Below, in pieces: positions 1 through 13,055 of a stretch of DNA of 64,000 nt (positions are counted from its first letter, which is position 1; each line of letters starts with the position of its first letter). The notes under the pieces are model-generated. The model was not told the DNA's origin. It worked only from the letters and a program-made list of their open reading frames with translations, and made no database searches. The position numbers and the translations under genes were made by a program. The DNA is taken from the NCBI GenBank assembly GCA_029783825.1, contig JAREIK010002657.1, positions 111,711 through 175,710 of the forward strand, in the 5' to 3' direction. This stretch comes from Sapria himalayana (Eukaryota > Streptophyta > Magnoliopsida > Malpighiales > Rafflesiaceae).

Positions 1-3000
1 CTATGAAAATGAGAAAAAATTACAAATTTTTTTTTATTTTTTTTTTTTAATAAACCTATAAACCACTAAATGCCTAAAAACACTAATCGCTAAACTCCTA
101 ATTGAAAAAACCGTTAAATACTTAAACAATTAAACTGGTATACATTAATAATAAATTATAAAATTCATTTTAATTTTTATTCAGTTTAATTTTAAATTTT
201 TATTTTAATTATTTATCAGTTTATTTTTATTGAAATATTAATTACAAAATAAATTATTAGATAGATAGATCTAATTTAAATTAAACCGGTATACCCTAAA
301 TATTAATAATAAAACTCATTTTTTTAATAATTTTAAATATTCATTTTAACTATTTATTTTTATATAAATATTAATTACAAAATAAATTATGAGTTAAACA
401 AATATAATTTATATAAATTATTTTTCATCAAAAAAAAATATAGATAAATTTTTAAAAAACAAATTTCAAAACAAAAAAAAATATTATATAGTAACATATT
501 TTGCTTAGCTTCTGAATCATTTTAATATTTGTAATTATATTTTAAATGATATATATCTTATTAATAATAGATTATTAATTTATTTTTTGATCATTATTAG
601 AATATTTATCAATAAAAATGTTTATATTGAATTTATATGATATATAAATTTAATAATTATTATAACTAAATATTGTATTCACTTTTAAAAAAAGTTTTAA
701 AATTTTTATATTTTTAAAGATTATAACCTTTGAACATGTGAAAAGATAAAAAAAAATATATTTTTTTGTTATTTCATTGTTTAAATAAAAGTTATACACC
801 ATTAAATGCCTAAATACTTAAATCACTAAAATACAAAATCCCAATACCCCTATATAGATAATTCTTTAAACCGGGATACACTAAATAATAATTAATAAAT
901 ATCATTTTTATTTGTTTTCATTATAATTTAAAAAAACATTTTGATTTTTAGTTTTTTATTTGTATATCTGTATTAATTATAAAATAAATTATGAGTTAAA
1001 TATATAATTTTTAAAAATAATTTTTCATCAAAAAATAGATAAGCTTATAAAAAGAATAAAAATTTAAAAACAAATAATTATTATTTAGTAAAATATTTTG
1101 CTTTGCTTTTGAATCATTTTAGGTTTTGATATTATATTTTAAGTAACATCAATTTTATTCATAATAGATTTTTAATTTATTTTACGATAATTATTAGAAT
1201 ATCTATCAATAAAATTGTTTATATTAAATTTATATGATATATAATTATTATGATTATTAGAAATAAATATTGTATTCACTTTTGAAAAAAAATTTAAAAA
1301 TTATTATATTTACAAAAGTTATAACCTTAAATAAATATTTTCATTTTTTAAATAAAACCTATAGATCATTATAGATTACATACTTAAATCAGTAAGCTCA
1401 TAAACCCCAAAACCCCTAAATACATAAACCTTTTAATATCTATATTCTACTTATTAAATAATAAATCTCATTTATATTTCTATTTATTATAATTTTTAAT
1501 ATTCATTTTTATTATTTATAGTTTAATTTTTTAGAAAATTTAATTCGAAATAAATTTTGAATGAGTCAAATAATATTTAAATAATTTATATTTAATCAAA
1601 AAAAATATAAGATTAAAAAAAGAATGAAAAATTTAAAAATTAATTATTATTATTTAGTAATATATTTTGATTTGATTTTGAATCATTTTGTGTTATGTAA
1701 ATATATTTTAAATAATATTTAGATTTTTTAATTATAGTTTGTTAATTTAATTTGTGATCATTATTATAATATCGATCATTAAAATTGTTAATATTTAATT
1801 TATATGATATATAATTAGTAAGATTTAAATACTTATACATGGTATTCACATTTCAAAAAATTTTAAAAATTATTTTCTTTTCAAAGATTATAACCTTTGA
1901 AAATCAGAAAAAATCAAAAAAGAATTTTTTTTATAATATAAATAAAACCTATAAACCACTAAATGCCTAAAAACATAAATTGCTAAACTTCTAAATGAAA
2001 AAACCACTAAATAATTTAACCATTAAACCGGTATACTATATATAATAAATAATAAATCTCATTTTTATTAGTATTCATTATAATTTCAAACATACATCTT
2101 AATTATTTATTAGTTTATTTTTATTGAAATATAAATTAAAAAATAAATTATTAGTGAGACAAATATAATTTAATCAATTTATTTTTCATCAAAAAAAATA
2201 TAAGCATATAAATGTATACAAAAATTTAAAAATTTAAAATTAATATTTAGTAAAATATTTCACTTTGTTTTTGAATCATTTTAGGTTATACAAATATATT
2301 TAAAACAATATTAATCTTATTAATAATTGTTTATTATCTTTTTCTGAACATTATTATAAGATATACCAATAAAATAATTTATATTAAATTTATATGATAT
2401 TTAATTATTATAATTATTAACTTCATATTGTATTCACTTATCAAAAAAAATTAAAATTTATTATATTTTCAAAGGTTATAACCTCCAAAAATGAGAAAAA
2501 ATAACAAAAATACTTTTTTTTTTAATTTTATTTCTTAAATAAAACATATAAACCACTAAATGACTAAATACTAAAATGACTAAACTCCTAATCCCCGAAG
2601 CTCATAAATACTCAAAACATTAAATTAGTATATTCTAAATAATAAATCATAATTCTCATTTTTATTAGTATTCATTATAATTTTAAATATTCATTTTAAT
2701 TATTTATCAGTTTATTTTTATATAAATATTAATTACAAAATAAATTATTAATGATACAGATATAATTTAAATAATTTATTTTTCATCAAAAAAAATATGT
2801 GCTTATAAAAAGAGGCAAAATTTTAAAAATAAAAAATTATTTTTTATTAATATATCTTATTTTGATTTTAAATCATTTTAGATTTTACAATTATATTTTA
2901 ATTCATATCATTCTTATTAATACTATTTTATTAATTAATTTATTGATCATTATTATAATATTTATTAATAAAATTATTTATATTTAGTTTACATTATATA

Positions 3001-5754
3001 AAATTGATAAGATTATTATAACTAAATATTATATTCACATTTTAAAAAAAATTAAAAATTATTATATTTTCAAAGGTTATAACCATCAAAAATTAAAGAA
3101 AATAAAAAAATTAAATTTTTTGTTTTTTCATTCTTTAAATAAAAACTATAAATCATTAAAGGTTAAACAATTAAATCACTAAACTCCTAAGCCACAAAAT
3201 ACCTAAATACTTAAACCATTAAACTCGTATTTCCTGAATAATAAATAATAAATCTCAATTTTATTTGTATTCATTATAAATTTAAATACTCATTTTAATT
3301 ATTTATTAGTAAATTATTATAGAATAATAAATTACAAAATAAATTATGAGTAAGACAAATATAATTTAAATAATTTACTTTTAAAAACAAAAATATAAAC
3401 TTATAAAAAAGCAAAACATCAAAAAAATTATTATTTAGTAATATATTTTACTTTGATTTTGAATAAATTTAGATTTTGCAAATATATTTTAAATAATATC
3501 TATCTTATTAATAATTGTTTATTAATTTTTTTTTGATCATTATTATAATATCTAGCAATGTAATTATTTATATTGAATTTAAATGACTTATAATTATTAA
3601 GATTATTATAACTTAATATTATATTTATATTTCAAAAAATTTTAAAATTATTATAATTTTAAATGTTATAACCTTTGAAAATGTGAAAAAATATCAAAAA
3701 TAATTTTTTAGTTATTTCATTGTTTAAATAAACCCTATAAACTACTAAATGCCTAAAAACATAAATCGCTAAACTTCTAAATGACAAAACCTCTAAATAC
3801 TTAAACCATTAAACTGGTATACATTAATAATAATTCATAAATCTCATTTTAATTTTTATTCAGTATAATTTTAAATTTTTATTTTAATTATTAAACAGTT
3901 TATTTTTTTAGAAATATTAATTACAAAATAAATTATTAGTAAGATATATATAATTTAAATTAAACTGGTATACCCTAAATAATAAAGAATAAATCTCATT
4001 TTTTTCATTATTATTTTAAATATTCATTTTAATAGTTATTTGTTTATTTTTATATAAATATTAATTACAAAATAAATTATGAGTTTGACAAATATAATTT
4101 ATATAAATTATTTTTCATCAAAAAAATATAGATAAACTTTTAAAAAGAAAAAAAAATTTTAAAACAAAAAATTATTATATAGTAATATATTTTGCTTTGA
4201 TTCTTAATCATTTTTGGTTTTGTAATTATATTTTAATTGATATCTATCTTATTAATAATACATTATTATTTTATTTTTTGATAATTATTAGAATATTTAT
4301 CAATAAAATTATTTATATTGAATTTATATGAAATATAATTATAATGATTATTATAACTATATATTGAATTCCCTTTTGAAAAAATTATAAATTATTATAT
4401 TTTCAAAGGTTATAACCTTTGAAAATATCAAAAAATAATAAAAATAATTTTTTTGTTATTTTATTTTTTAAATAAAACATATAAACCACTAAATGCATAC
4501 TCAATTAAATTAGTAAACTCCTAAACCACAAAATACCTAAATACATAAACCATTAAACCGCTATATAATACATAATAATTAATAAATCTAATTTTTATTT
4601 CTCTTTTTTATAATTTTAAATATTCATTTTAATTATTTATTAATTTATTTTTATAGAAAAATTTATTTCAAAATAAATTATGAGTGCAACAAATATAATT
4701 TAAATAATTTAATTTTAATCAAAAAAGATATATACGGTTATAAAAGAAGTAAAATTTAATAATTATAAATTATTATTCAATAATATATTTTACTTTAATT
4801 TTGAATCAATTTGGGTTTTCTAAATATTTTTTAATTAATATCAATCATTTTATTAATTGTTGATTAATATAATTTTTGATCATTATTATAATATCTATCA
4901 ATAAGATTGTTTATATTGAAATAATATGATATATAATTATTAATATTATTATAACTAAATATTGTATTCACATATCAGAAAATCTTAAATTTTATTATAT
5001 TTTCAGAGGTTATGACCTCTGAAAATGAGAAAATATTACAAATTTTTTATTAATATTATTGTTTAAATAAAACCTATAAAATACTATATGCCTAAAAACA
5101 TAAATCTCTTAACTCCTAAATGTCAAAACCATTAAACTAATATACATTAATAATAAATTATAAATATCATTTTAATTTTTATTCAGTATAATTTTAAATT
5201 TTTATTGTAATTATTTATCAGTTTATTTTAATATAAATATTAATTACAAAATAAATTATTAGTAAGAAAGATCTAATTTAAATTAAAATAATATCCCTAT
5301 ATAATAAATAATAAATATCATTTTTTTTTTCATTATAATTTTAAATATTCATTTTAATTATTTATTTGTTTATATTTATATAAATATTAATTAAAAAATA
5401 AATTATGAGTTAGACAAATATAATTTATATAAATTATTTTTAATCAATAAAATATAGATAAATTTTTTAAAATAAAAAAAATTACAAAACAAAAAATTAT
5501 TATATAGTAATATATTTTGGTTTTCTTATGAATCATTTTATGTTTTTAATTATATTTTAATTGATATCTATTATATTAATAATAGATTATTAATATATTT
5601 TTTGATCATTATTAAAATATTAATCACTAAAATTGTTTATATTGAATTTATATGAAATATAAATATAATGATTATTATAACTAAATATTGAATTCGCTTT
5701 TGAAAAAAGTTTTAAAATTTTTATATTTTCAAAGATTATAATCTTTGAACATAT
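1..5754 (+). repeat. A/T-rich satellite array, + orientation, segment 1
   Basis: This stretch consists of tandem units of one satellite family. Palindrome centres fall near 724, 1321, 1890, 2478, 3079, 3668, 4411, 5011 and 5738, so most units are 570-606 bp, while two (3668-4411 and 5011-5738) are about 730-743 bp. Each unit reads on the + strand as a telomere-like block (ACCTATAAACCACTAAATGC and following 7-8-mers), then GGTATACCCTAAATAATAAA, an A/T body containing a CATCAAAAAAATATA-like stretch, and the palindrome. The long units contain a second GGTATAC-to-GAGACA segment of about 150 bp, which is a partial internal duplication. No gene is visible; open frames here are low-complexity Ile/Tyr/Asn/Leu-rich stretches. 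The family name is unknown to me. Confidence 0.93.
4397..4428. repeat. Perfect 32-bp palindrome of a satellite unit (example 1)
   Basis: The core is CAAAGGTTATAACCTTTG and the symmetry continues outward through ATATTTT on the left and AAAATAT on the right, so the 32 bases equal their own reverse complement. The same element, perfect or slightly decayed, closes nearly every satellite unit in the window. It could extrude as a cruciform or be a binding site for a dimeric protein. Neither role is shown by the sequence itself. Confidence 0.9.
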
Positions 5755-5878
5755 ATTGTGCTACTACTGCATCCCCAGCCTCTTAATATTTCCATTCATG
5801 CACTTACATGAAAATATTAAAAAAGAAAAAATAATTGGTTATACAAACAGGTCATCAAAAAATAAATTACATATATAT
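5755..5878 (+). other. Non-satellite block, left-arm copy (truncated)
   Basis: About 120 bp starting ATTGTGCTACTACTGCATCC interrupts the satellite just after the palindrome of one unit. Its reverse complement is found at about 47,141-47,265 with only scattered differences. The satellite bases following the block are also shared between the two sites (AATAATAAATATTAAATCTC and onward), which indicates one ancestral junction. The left-arm copy stops at ATTGTG, where the right-arm copy continues for roughly another 440 bp, so this copy is truncated. No coding capacity is apparent. Confidence 0.8.
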
Positions 5879-6324
5879 CAATAATAAATATTAAATCTCA
5901 TTTTAATTTGTATTCAATATAATTTTAAATATTCATTTTAAATATTCATTTTAAATATTTTATTTTTTGTATAAATATTAATTACAAAATAAATAATTAA
6001 TTAGACAAATATATTATTAATAATTTACTTTAAAAAAATAATAATCTTATAAAAAGAAGTAAAAATTTAAAAATAAAAAATTATTATTTAGTAATCAATT
6101 TTACATTGATTTTGAATCGATTTAGATTTTGTAATTATATTTTAATTTATATCTATCATATTAATAATAGTTTATTAATTTATTTTTTGATAATTGATAT
6201 GATATCTATTAATAAAATTATTTATAATTAATTTATATTATATATAATTATAATGATTATTATTACTGAATATTTTATTCACATTTTAAAAAAATTTTAA
6301 AATTATTATATTTTTAAATGTTAT

Positions 6325-6888
6325 AACCTTTGAAAATGTTAAAAAATAACAAAAATAATTTTTTTGTTATTTCATTGTTTAAATAAATCCTATAAACCAC
6401 AAAATGCCTAAATACTTAAATCAATAACTCCTTAATCTCGAAAACCCTAAATAGATAATCATTTTAAATCGGTATACCCTAAATAATAAATAATAAATCT
6501 CAATATTATGTTTTTCATTATAATTTAAAATAATCATTTTAATTATTTATTCATTTATTTTTATATAATTATTAATTACAAAATAAATTGAGTTAGACAA
6601 ATATAATTTATATAATTATTTTTATTCAAAAAAATATACATAAACTTTTTAAATGAAATAAAATTCAAAACAAAAAATTATTATATAGTAAAATACTTTG
6701 CTTTGTTTCTGAATAATTTTAGGGTTGTAATTATATTTAAATTGATATCTATCTTATTAATAATAATTATTAATTTATTCTTTGATCATTATTAGAATAT
6801 TTATCAATAGAAATATTTATATTGAATTTATATGAAATATAAATATAAAGATTAATATAACTAAATATTGTATTCACTTATGAAAAAA
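6325..6888 (+). repeat. Near-identical satellite patch, copy 1
   Basis: This unit, from just after its palindrome to TATTCACTTATGAAAAAA, matches 8,235-8,794 with only a handful of differences. Both share unusual variants such as CCACAAAATGCCTAAATAC, CAATGACTCCTTAATCTCG (one base different here), AAATAAATTGAGTTAGACAA and GTAAAATACTTTGCTTTGTT. Neighbouring units differ from each other far more, so this is a recent local duplication or gene-conversion patch, offset about 1.91 kb. Confidence 0.85.
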
Positions 6889-8234
6889 ATTTAAAAATTA
6901 TTATATTTTCAAAGTTTATAAACTTTGAAAATATCAAAAAATAAAAAAAATAAATTTTTTGATATTTTTTTTAAAATAACACCTATAAACTACTAAATGA
7001 ATGCACAGTTAAATCAGTAAACTCCTAAACCCCGTAATGCCAAAATACATAAACCATTAAACTGCTATATACAACTTAATAATTAATAAATCTTATTTTT
7101 AATTCTATTTATTATAATTTTAAATATTCATTTTAATTATTTATTAGTTTATTTTTATAGAAATATTTATTACAAAATAAATTATGAGTGCGACAAGTAT
7201 AATTTAAAAAAAATATATGCTTATAAAAGAAGTAAAAATTTAAAAATTGTTATCTAGAAATATATTTTACTATAATTTTTAATTAATTTGGGATTTGTAA
7301 TTATTTTTTAATTAATATCTATCTTAATATCAATAGTTTATAAATTTAATTTTGATCATTATTATAATATATATCAATAAAATTGTTTATATTGAATTTA
7401 TATGATATATAATTATTAATATTATTATAATGAAGTATTGTGTCCACATTTCAAAAAATTTTAAATATTATTATATTTTCAAAGGTTATAACCTATGAAA
7501 ATGAGAAAAAATTATAGAAATTTTTTTTGTTATTTTATTTTTTTTAAATAAAACGTATAGACTACTAAAAGCCTAAAACATAAATCGCTAAAATCCTAAA
7601 TGAAAAAACCTGTAAATTCTTAATCCATTAAACTGGTATACAGTAATAATAAATCATAAATCTCATTTAAATTTTATTCAGTATAATTTTAAATTTTTAT
7701 TTTAAATATTTATCAGTTTATTTTAATAGAAATATTAATTAGAAAATTAATTATTAGTGAGAAATAACTAATTTAAATTAAACCGGTATCCCTAAATAAT
7801 AAATAATAAATCTCATTTTTTAATTATAATTTTAAATATTCATTTTAATTATTTAGTTGTTTATTTTTTTAAATATATTAATTACATAATAAATTATGAG
7901 TTAGACAAATATAATATATATAAATTATTTTTCATCAAAATAATATACACAAACTTTTTAAAAGAAAAATAAAATTCAAAACAAAAATTATTATATAGTA
8001 ATATATTTTGCTTTGCTTCTGAATCATTTTAGGTTTTGTAATTATATTTTTTTTGATATATATCTTATTAATAATAGATTATTAATTTATTTTTTGTTCA
8101 TTATTAGAATAATTATCAATAAAATTGTTTATATTGAATTTATATGATATTTAAATATAATGAATATTATAACTAAATATTGAATTCACTTTTGAAAAAA
8201 AATTTTAAAATTATTATATTTTCAAAGTTTATAA

Positions 8235-8794
8235 CCTTTGAAAATGTTAAAAAATAACAAAAAAAAATTTTTTGTTATTTCATTGTTAAAATAAATCCTA
8301 TAAACCACAAAATGCCTAAATACTTAAATCAATGACTCCTTAATCTCGAAAACCCTAAATAGATAATCATTTTAAATCGGTATATCCTAAATAATAAATA
8401 ATAAATCTCAATATAATGTTTTCATTATAATTTAAAATAATCAATTTAATTATTTATTCGTTTATTTTTATATAATTATTAATTACAGAATAAATTGAGT
8501 TAGACAAATATAATTTATATAATTATTTTTATTCATAAAAATATACATAAACTTTTTAAATGAAAAAAAATTCAAAACAAAAAATTATTATATAGTAAAA
8601 TACTTTGCTTTGTTTCTGAATAATTTTAGGTTTGTAATTATATTTAAATTGATATCTATCTTATTAATAATAATTATTAATTTATTCTTTGATCATTATT
8701 AGAATATTTATCAATAAAAATATTTATATTGAATTTATATGATATATAAATATAAAGATTATTATAACTAAATATTGTATTCACTTATGAAAAA
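8235..8794 (+). repeat. Near-identical satellite patch, copy 2
   Basis: This is the partner of 6,325-6,888. The match ends at CACTTATGAAAAAA, exactly where this copy jumps into the start of a different unit (CTATAATTCACTAATGG), so the right breakpoint of the exchange or deletion can be placed within a few bases. The palindrome expected after this point is missing. Confidence 0.85.
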
Positions 8795-10735
8795 ACTATA
8801 ATTCACTAATGGCCTAAACACTTAAATCACTAAACCCCAAAACACCTAAATAGTTAAACCATTAAATTAGTATATCCTAAATAATAAATAATTAATCTCT
8901 ATTTTATTTGTATTCATTATAATTTAAAATATTTATTTTAATTTTTTATTAGTTTACATTTATAGAATTATAAATTAAAAATAAATTAAGTGGAAGACAA
9001 ATATAATTTAAATAATTTTCTTTTAATAAAAAAAATATAAACTTATAAAAAGAAGCAAAACATCAAAAAAAATATTATTTAGTATTATATTTTATTTTGA
9101 TTTTGAATAAATTTACGTTTTGCAAATATATTTTAAATAAAATGTTTCTTATTAATAATAGTTTATTAATTTATTTTTTGATCATTAATATAATATCTAT
9201 CAATATAATTGTTTATATTGAATTTACATGATATATAATTATTAATATTATCATAACTAAATATTGTATTCACATATAAAAAAATTTTTAAAATTATTAT
9301 ATTTACAAAGGTTATAAACTTCAAAAATGAGAAAAAATAAGAAAAATAATTTTTTTGTTATATCATTGTTTAAATAAATATTATAGACCATTAAATACCT
9401 AAACACATAAATCTCTAAACTCCTAAACCCCGAAGCCCCTAAATACTTAAACCTTTAAACTCGTAAACCTTAAATATAATTTAAATAATATACTGAAATA
9501 TTAATTACAAAATAAATTATGAGTGATACAAAAATAATTTAAAATAATTTATTTTTCATCAAAAAAAAATATAAGCTTATAAAAAGAAGCAAAACCTAAA
9601 AAACAAATATTATTATTTAGTAATAAATTTTACATTGTTTTTGAATCATTTTAGGTTTTTTAATTATAATTTAATATATATCTATCATATTAATAATAGC
9701 ATATTAATTTATTTTTTGATAATTTATATCATACCTATCAATAAAATTGTTTATATTTAGTTTATATTATGTATAATTATAATGATTATTATTACTAAAT
9801 ATTGTATTCACATTTTTTAAAAAAATTAAAATTATTATATTTTCAAAGGTCCTTATGAAAATGTGAAAAAATAACAAAAATATTTTTATTGTTATTTCAT
9901 TGTTTAAATAAAACCTATAAACAACTAAATGCCTAAAAACATAAATCACTAAACTCCTAACGACAAAACCTCTAAATACTTAAATCATTAAACTGGTATA
10001 CATTAATAATAAATCATAAATCTCATTTTAATTTTTATTCAGTATAATTTTAAATTTTTATTTTATTTATTTTTTAATTTATTTTATAGAAATATAAATA
10101 ACAAAATAAATTATTAGTGAGATAGATCTAATTTACATTAAACCAGTATCCCTAAATAATAAATAATAAATCTCATTCTTTTTTCATTAAAATTTTAAAT
10201 ATTCATTTTAATTATTTATTTGTTTATTTATATACAAATATTAATTACAAAATAAATTGAGCTAGACTAAAATAATTTATGTAAATTATTTTTCATCAAA
10301 AAATTATAGATAAACTTTTTAAAAGAAAAAAAATTTCAAAACAAAAAATTATTATATAGTAATATATTTTGCTTTGCTTCTGAATCATTTTAGGTTTTGT
10401 AATTATATTTTAATTGTTATTTATCTTATTAATAATAGATTATTAATTTATTTTTTGATCATTATTAGAATATTTATCAATAAAATTGTTTATATTGAAT
10501 TTACATGATATATAATTATAAAGATTATTATAACTAAATATTATATTTACATTTGAAAATAATTTAAAAATTATTATATTTTTAAAGGTTATCATCTTTG
10601 AAAATGAGATAAAATCACAAAAATAAATTTTTTGTGATTTTATTGTTTATATAAAACCTATAAACTACTAAATGCCTAAATAATTAAATCATTAAACTCA
10701 TAAACCCCAAACCCCATAAATAGCTAAACATTTAA

Positions 10736-10800
10736 ACCATCTTTAAAGGTTTAAGTATTTATAAATAATATATAAATATCTATCAATAAATAATAGTTTA
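10736..10800. repeat. Rearranged satellite unit with a micro-inversion (copy near cassette A)
   Basis: The telomere-like block runs into AAACCATCTTTAAAGG and then GGTTTAAGTATTTATA. The latter reads as the reverse complement of the normal + strand motif TATAAATACTTAAACC, so a short piece is inverted; a ~200-bp part of the unit body is also missing. The same rearrangement appears in the opposite orientation at about 40,135-40,180 and 44,970-45,015. Each time it lies about 0.93 kb from the GC-richer end of a cassette copy. Confidence 0.75.
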
Positions 10801-11679
10801 TTAATTTATTTTTTGATCATTATTATATTTATATTTATATTTAGTTTATTAATATCTATCAATAAAATTGTTTATTTTTAATTTACATGATATAAAATTA
10901 TTAAGTTTATTATAACTAAATATTGTATTCATATTTGAAAAAAATTTAAAAATTATTATATTTATAAAGGTTATAACCTTCAAAATTGATCAAAAATTTG
11001 AAATATATATTTTTGTTATTTCATTATTTAAATAAAACATATAAACTACTAAATGCCTAAACACTTAAATCTATAAACTCCAAAACTTTTAAATACTTAA
11101 ACAATAAACTGGTATACCCTAAATAATTAATCATAAATCTCATTTTTATTTGTATTCATTATAATTTTAATATTCATTTTAATTATTTATTAGTTTATTT
11201 TTATAGAAATATTAATTCCAAAATATAATTATGAATGAGACAAATATAATTTAAATAAGTTATATTCATCAAAAAAATTTATAAGCTTATAAAAAGAATA
11301 AAAATTTTAAAAATAAAAAATTATTATTTGGTAATATATTTTACTTTGATTTTGAATCGTTTTAGGTTTTGCAAATATATTTTAATTAATATCTATCTTA
11401 TTAATAATAGTTTATTAAACTATTTTATGATCAGTATTATAAATATTGATCAATAAATTTATTTATATTGAATTTACAAGATATTTAATTTTTATGATTA
11501 TTATAATTAAATATTGTATTAACATTTTAAAAAAAATTAAAAATTATAATATTTTCAATGGTTATAACCTTGAAAATGAGAAAAAAACATAAAAATAATT
11601 TTTTTGTTATTTAATTATTCAAATAAAACCTATAAACCACAAAATACATAAATACTTAAATTACTAAACTCCAAAACCC

Positions 11680-12972
11680 TGATACTGCTCCACCACACAC
11701 ACATAGCGACAGACCATAGTACACATGTGCACATATGCTTGTCCATTTTGGGGTAGCATTTAGAGGGACCAGCAAGTCCTGGAAGCAGCCAGAAGTATGG
11801 GACACCAGCTAGTAGAGGGCCCCACTAGCAAGCCGGGATGATAATATTCATACAACTGACGAGACATAGCAAAATGGTCGGGAGTAAACCCAGGAGTAGC
11901 TAGGAGTGGGTCCCAATAGCCCCATTAGGCAGCATAGAGGGCCACCCAACCATCGCCAAATAGGAGTAGCAGGTAATCTGTGATTAATTGGAGAGCAGTA
12001 AAAATCCGAAGCATCTCCAAGCAGGGCCAGTAAGTAATGGAGTCCAGACTAGCCACACGGGAGCGAAAGATTCAAACTTGTAGTTTATGTTTGTAGTCTT
12101 ATTTGTATTTTGGACTTTGTATGCACCATGTACTTGTAGAGACGGATCATGACATACTCACACACACAATCTTGTTTGTTCTCTATGTAGCATGCAATGA
12201 GGGCAACTGGACCCGTGAGTATTTCTAAGTGGGGCCCACTAATGCATTTTGTAAATACACATTAGGCGATGCTACACTCCCACGTGCAGAAGACCCATCT
12301 TTATAGCATTTTGTAATTTTACTTGTATTCTAGCTTAGTTGTACGCGTAGATAATTAGTCTATGAGATGGATCTCATCACACATGCACACCGATGCATGC
12401 ATAATTTTTGATATTTTGTCGATGCAACATATAGCCACTTCTTGGAGCTCGAGGAGGAAGCATTATAACCCAAGAGATACTTTTTTGAGAATCATTGGAG
12501 CAAAAGAATGTGGAATTCAAAGGTGAGAATCAATTGACAAAGTGCCATAGATATGGACTTGTGGTTTTATGGGTATTTAGTTTTACATGTATTCCATTGC
12601 ATAGCAATGACATAGGCAAACGCTTGATCCTGCAAGTCACACACATGCACAATCTTATATTTTCATAGTTTTAATATGGTGTACCATTCAGGTTCCTCCA
12701 AAAGGCTTTGAAAAATCCAAATGGAAAGGACGCACTGTGCATAATGACTCAATGCCAACTCTGATGTCCGGGAATGCAAGGTGATTTTAGTTGTATTCGT
12801 ACGCCTGGAATTATTAGGTATTATGTTTTTTATGTATTTTATGCATAGAATCATTAAGGTTCATAGGATTTGGTGGGCTGACCTAAATTTGTCAGCTTTT
12901 TAGTCTCTTAAAAGTTGTGTGACTAAATGATAAATAAAGTGTGTATTTTCCAAAAAAAAAAACAAAAAAAAA
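11680..12972 (+). other. Poly(A)-ended segment of cassette A (retroposed transcript-like)
   Basis: This GC-richer segment has no long open frame in any direction. Its right end carries AATAAA at 12,933-12,938, followed 13 bases later by an A-rich run (12,952-12,972, interrupted by one C). A poly(A) signal plus tail at this spacing suggests the 3' end of a reverse-transcribed RNA (SINE, LINE 3' end or processed pseudogene). The parent is not recognised. I see no clear target duplication around the segment, so this stays an inference. Confidence 0.4.
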
Positions 12973-13055
12973 TGATAAACCCTAAACTTTAAATCCTAAA
13001 CCATAAACCATAAACTATAACCCTGGTCCATAAACCCCAAATCCTAAATCTCAAG
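12973..13055 (+). repeat. Interstitial telomere-like tract (cassette A)
   Basis: Degenerate repeats of the plant telomere unit CCCTAAA follow the poly(A) directly: AAACCCTAAAC, AAATCCTAAACC, AAACCATAAAC, AACCCTGGTCC, AAACCCCAAATCCTAAATC. The equivalents in the other copies, on the complementary strand, are about 37,863-37,940 (B) and 43,345-43,428 (C). The same kind of motif, more decayed, makes up the telomere-like block of each satellite unit. Confidence 0.75.

Larger units (their letters stand above)
5879..11679 (+). repeat. A/T-rich satellite array, + orientation, segment 2
   Basis: The same satellite continues in + orientation. Palindrome centres near 6322, 6918, 7488, 8231, 9313, 9850, 10591, 10973 and 11563 show mixed unit lengths: standard (570-596), long (about 742), short (537) and one rearranged unit of about 382 bp. 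There is an abrupt join near 8,794 where a unit ends before its palindrome and a new unit starts (CTATAATTCACTAATGGCCT). The short unit around 9,460-9,530 goes directly from AACTCGTAAACCTTAAATAT to the GAAATATTAATTACAAAATA region and so lacks about 60 bp or more of the body. No gene is seen. Confidence 0.92.

Noticed and set aside
2799..2987. 62-codon open frame and similar ones across the array
   Set aside because: It is low-complexity translation of satellite DNA, interrupted by stops in most sibling units, with no recognisable domain.
9767..9949. Open frames on the minus strand of + orientation units (also 20,436-20,669)
   Set aside because: These run through the palindrome and telomere-like block and occur only where stops happen to be mutated; no protein similarity is recognised.
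12663..12854. 63-codon frame on the - strand of cassette A
   Set aside because: It is not open in copy B, copy C lacks the region, and it has no domain.
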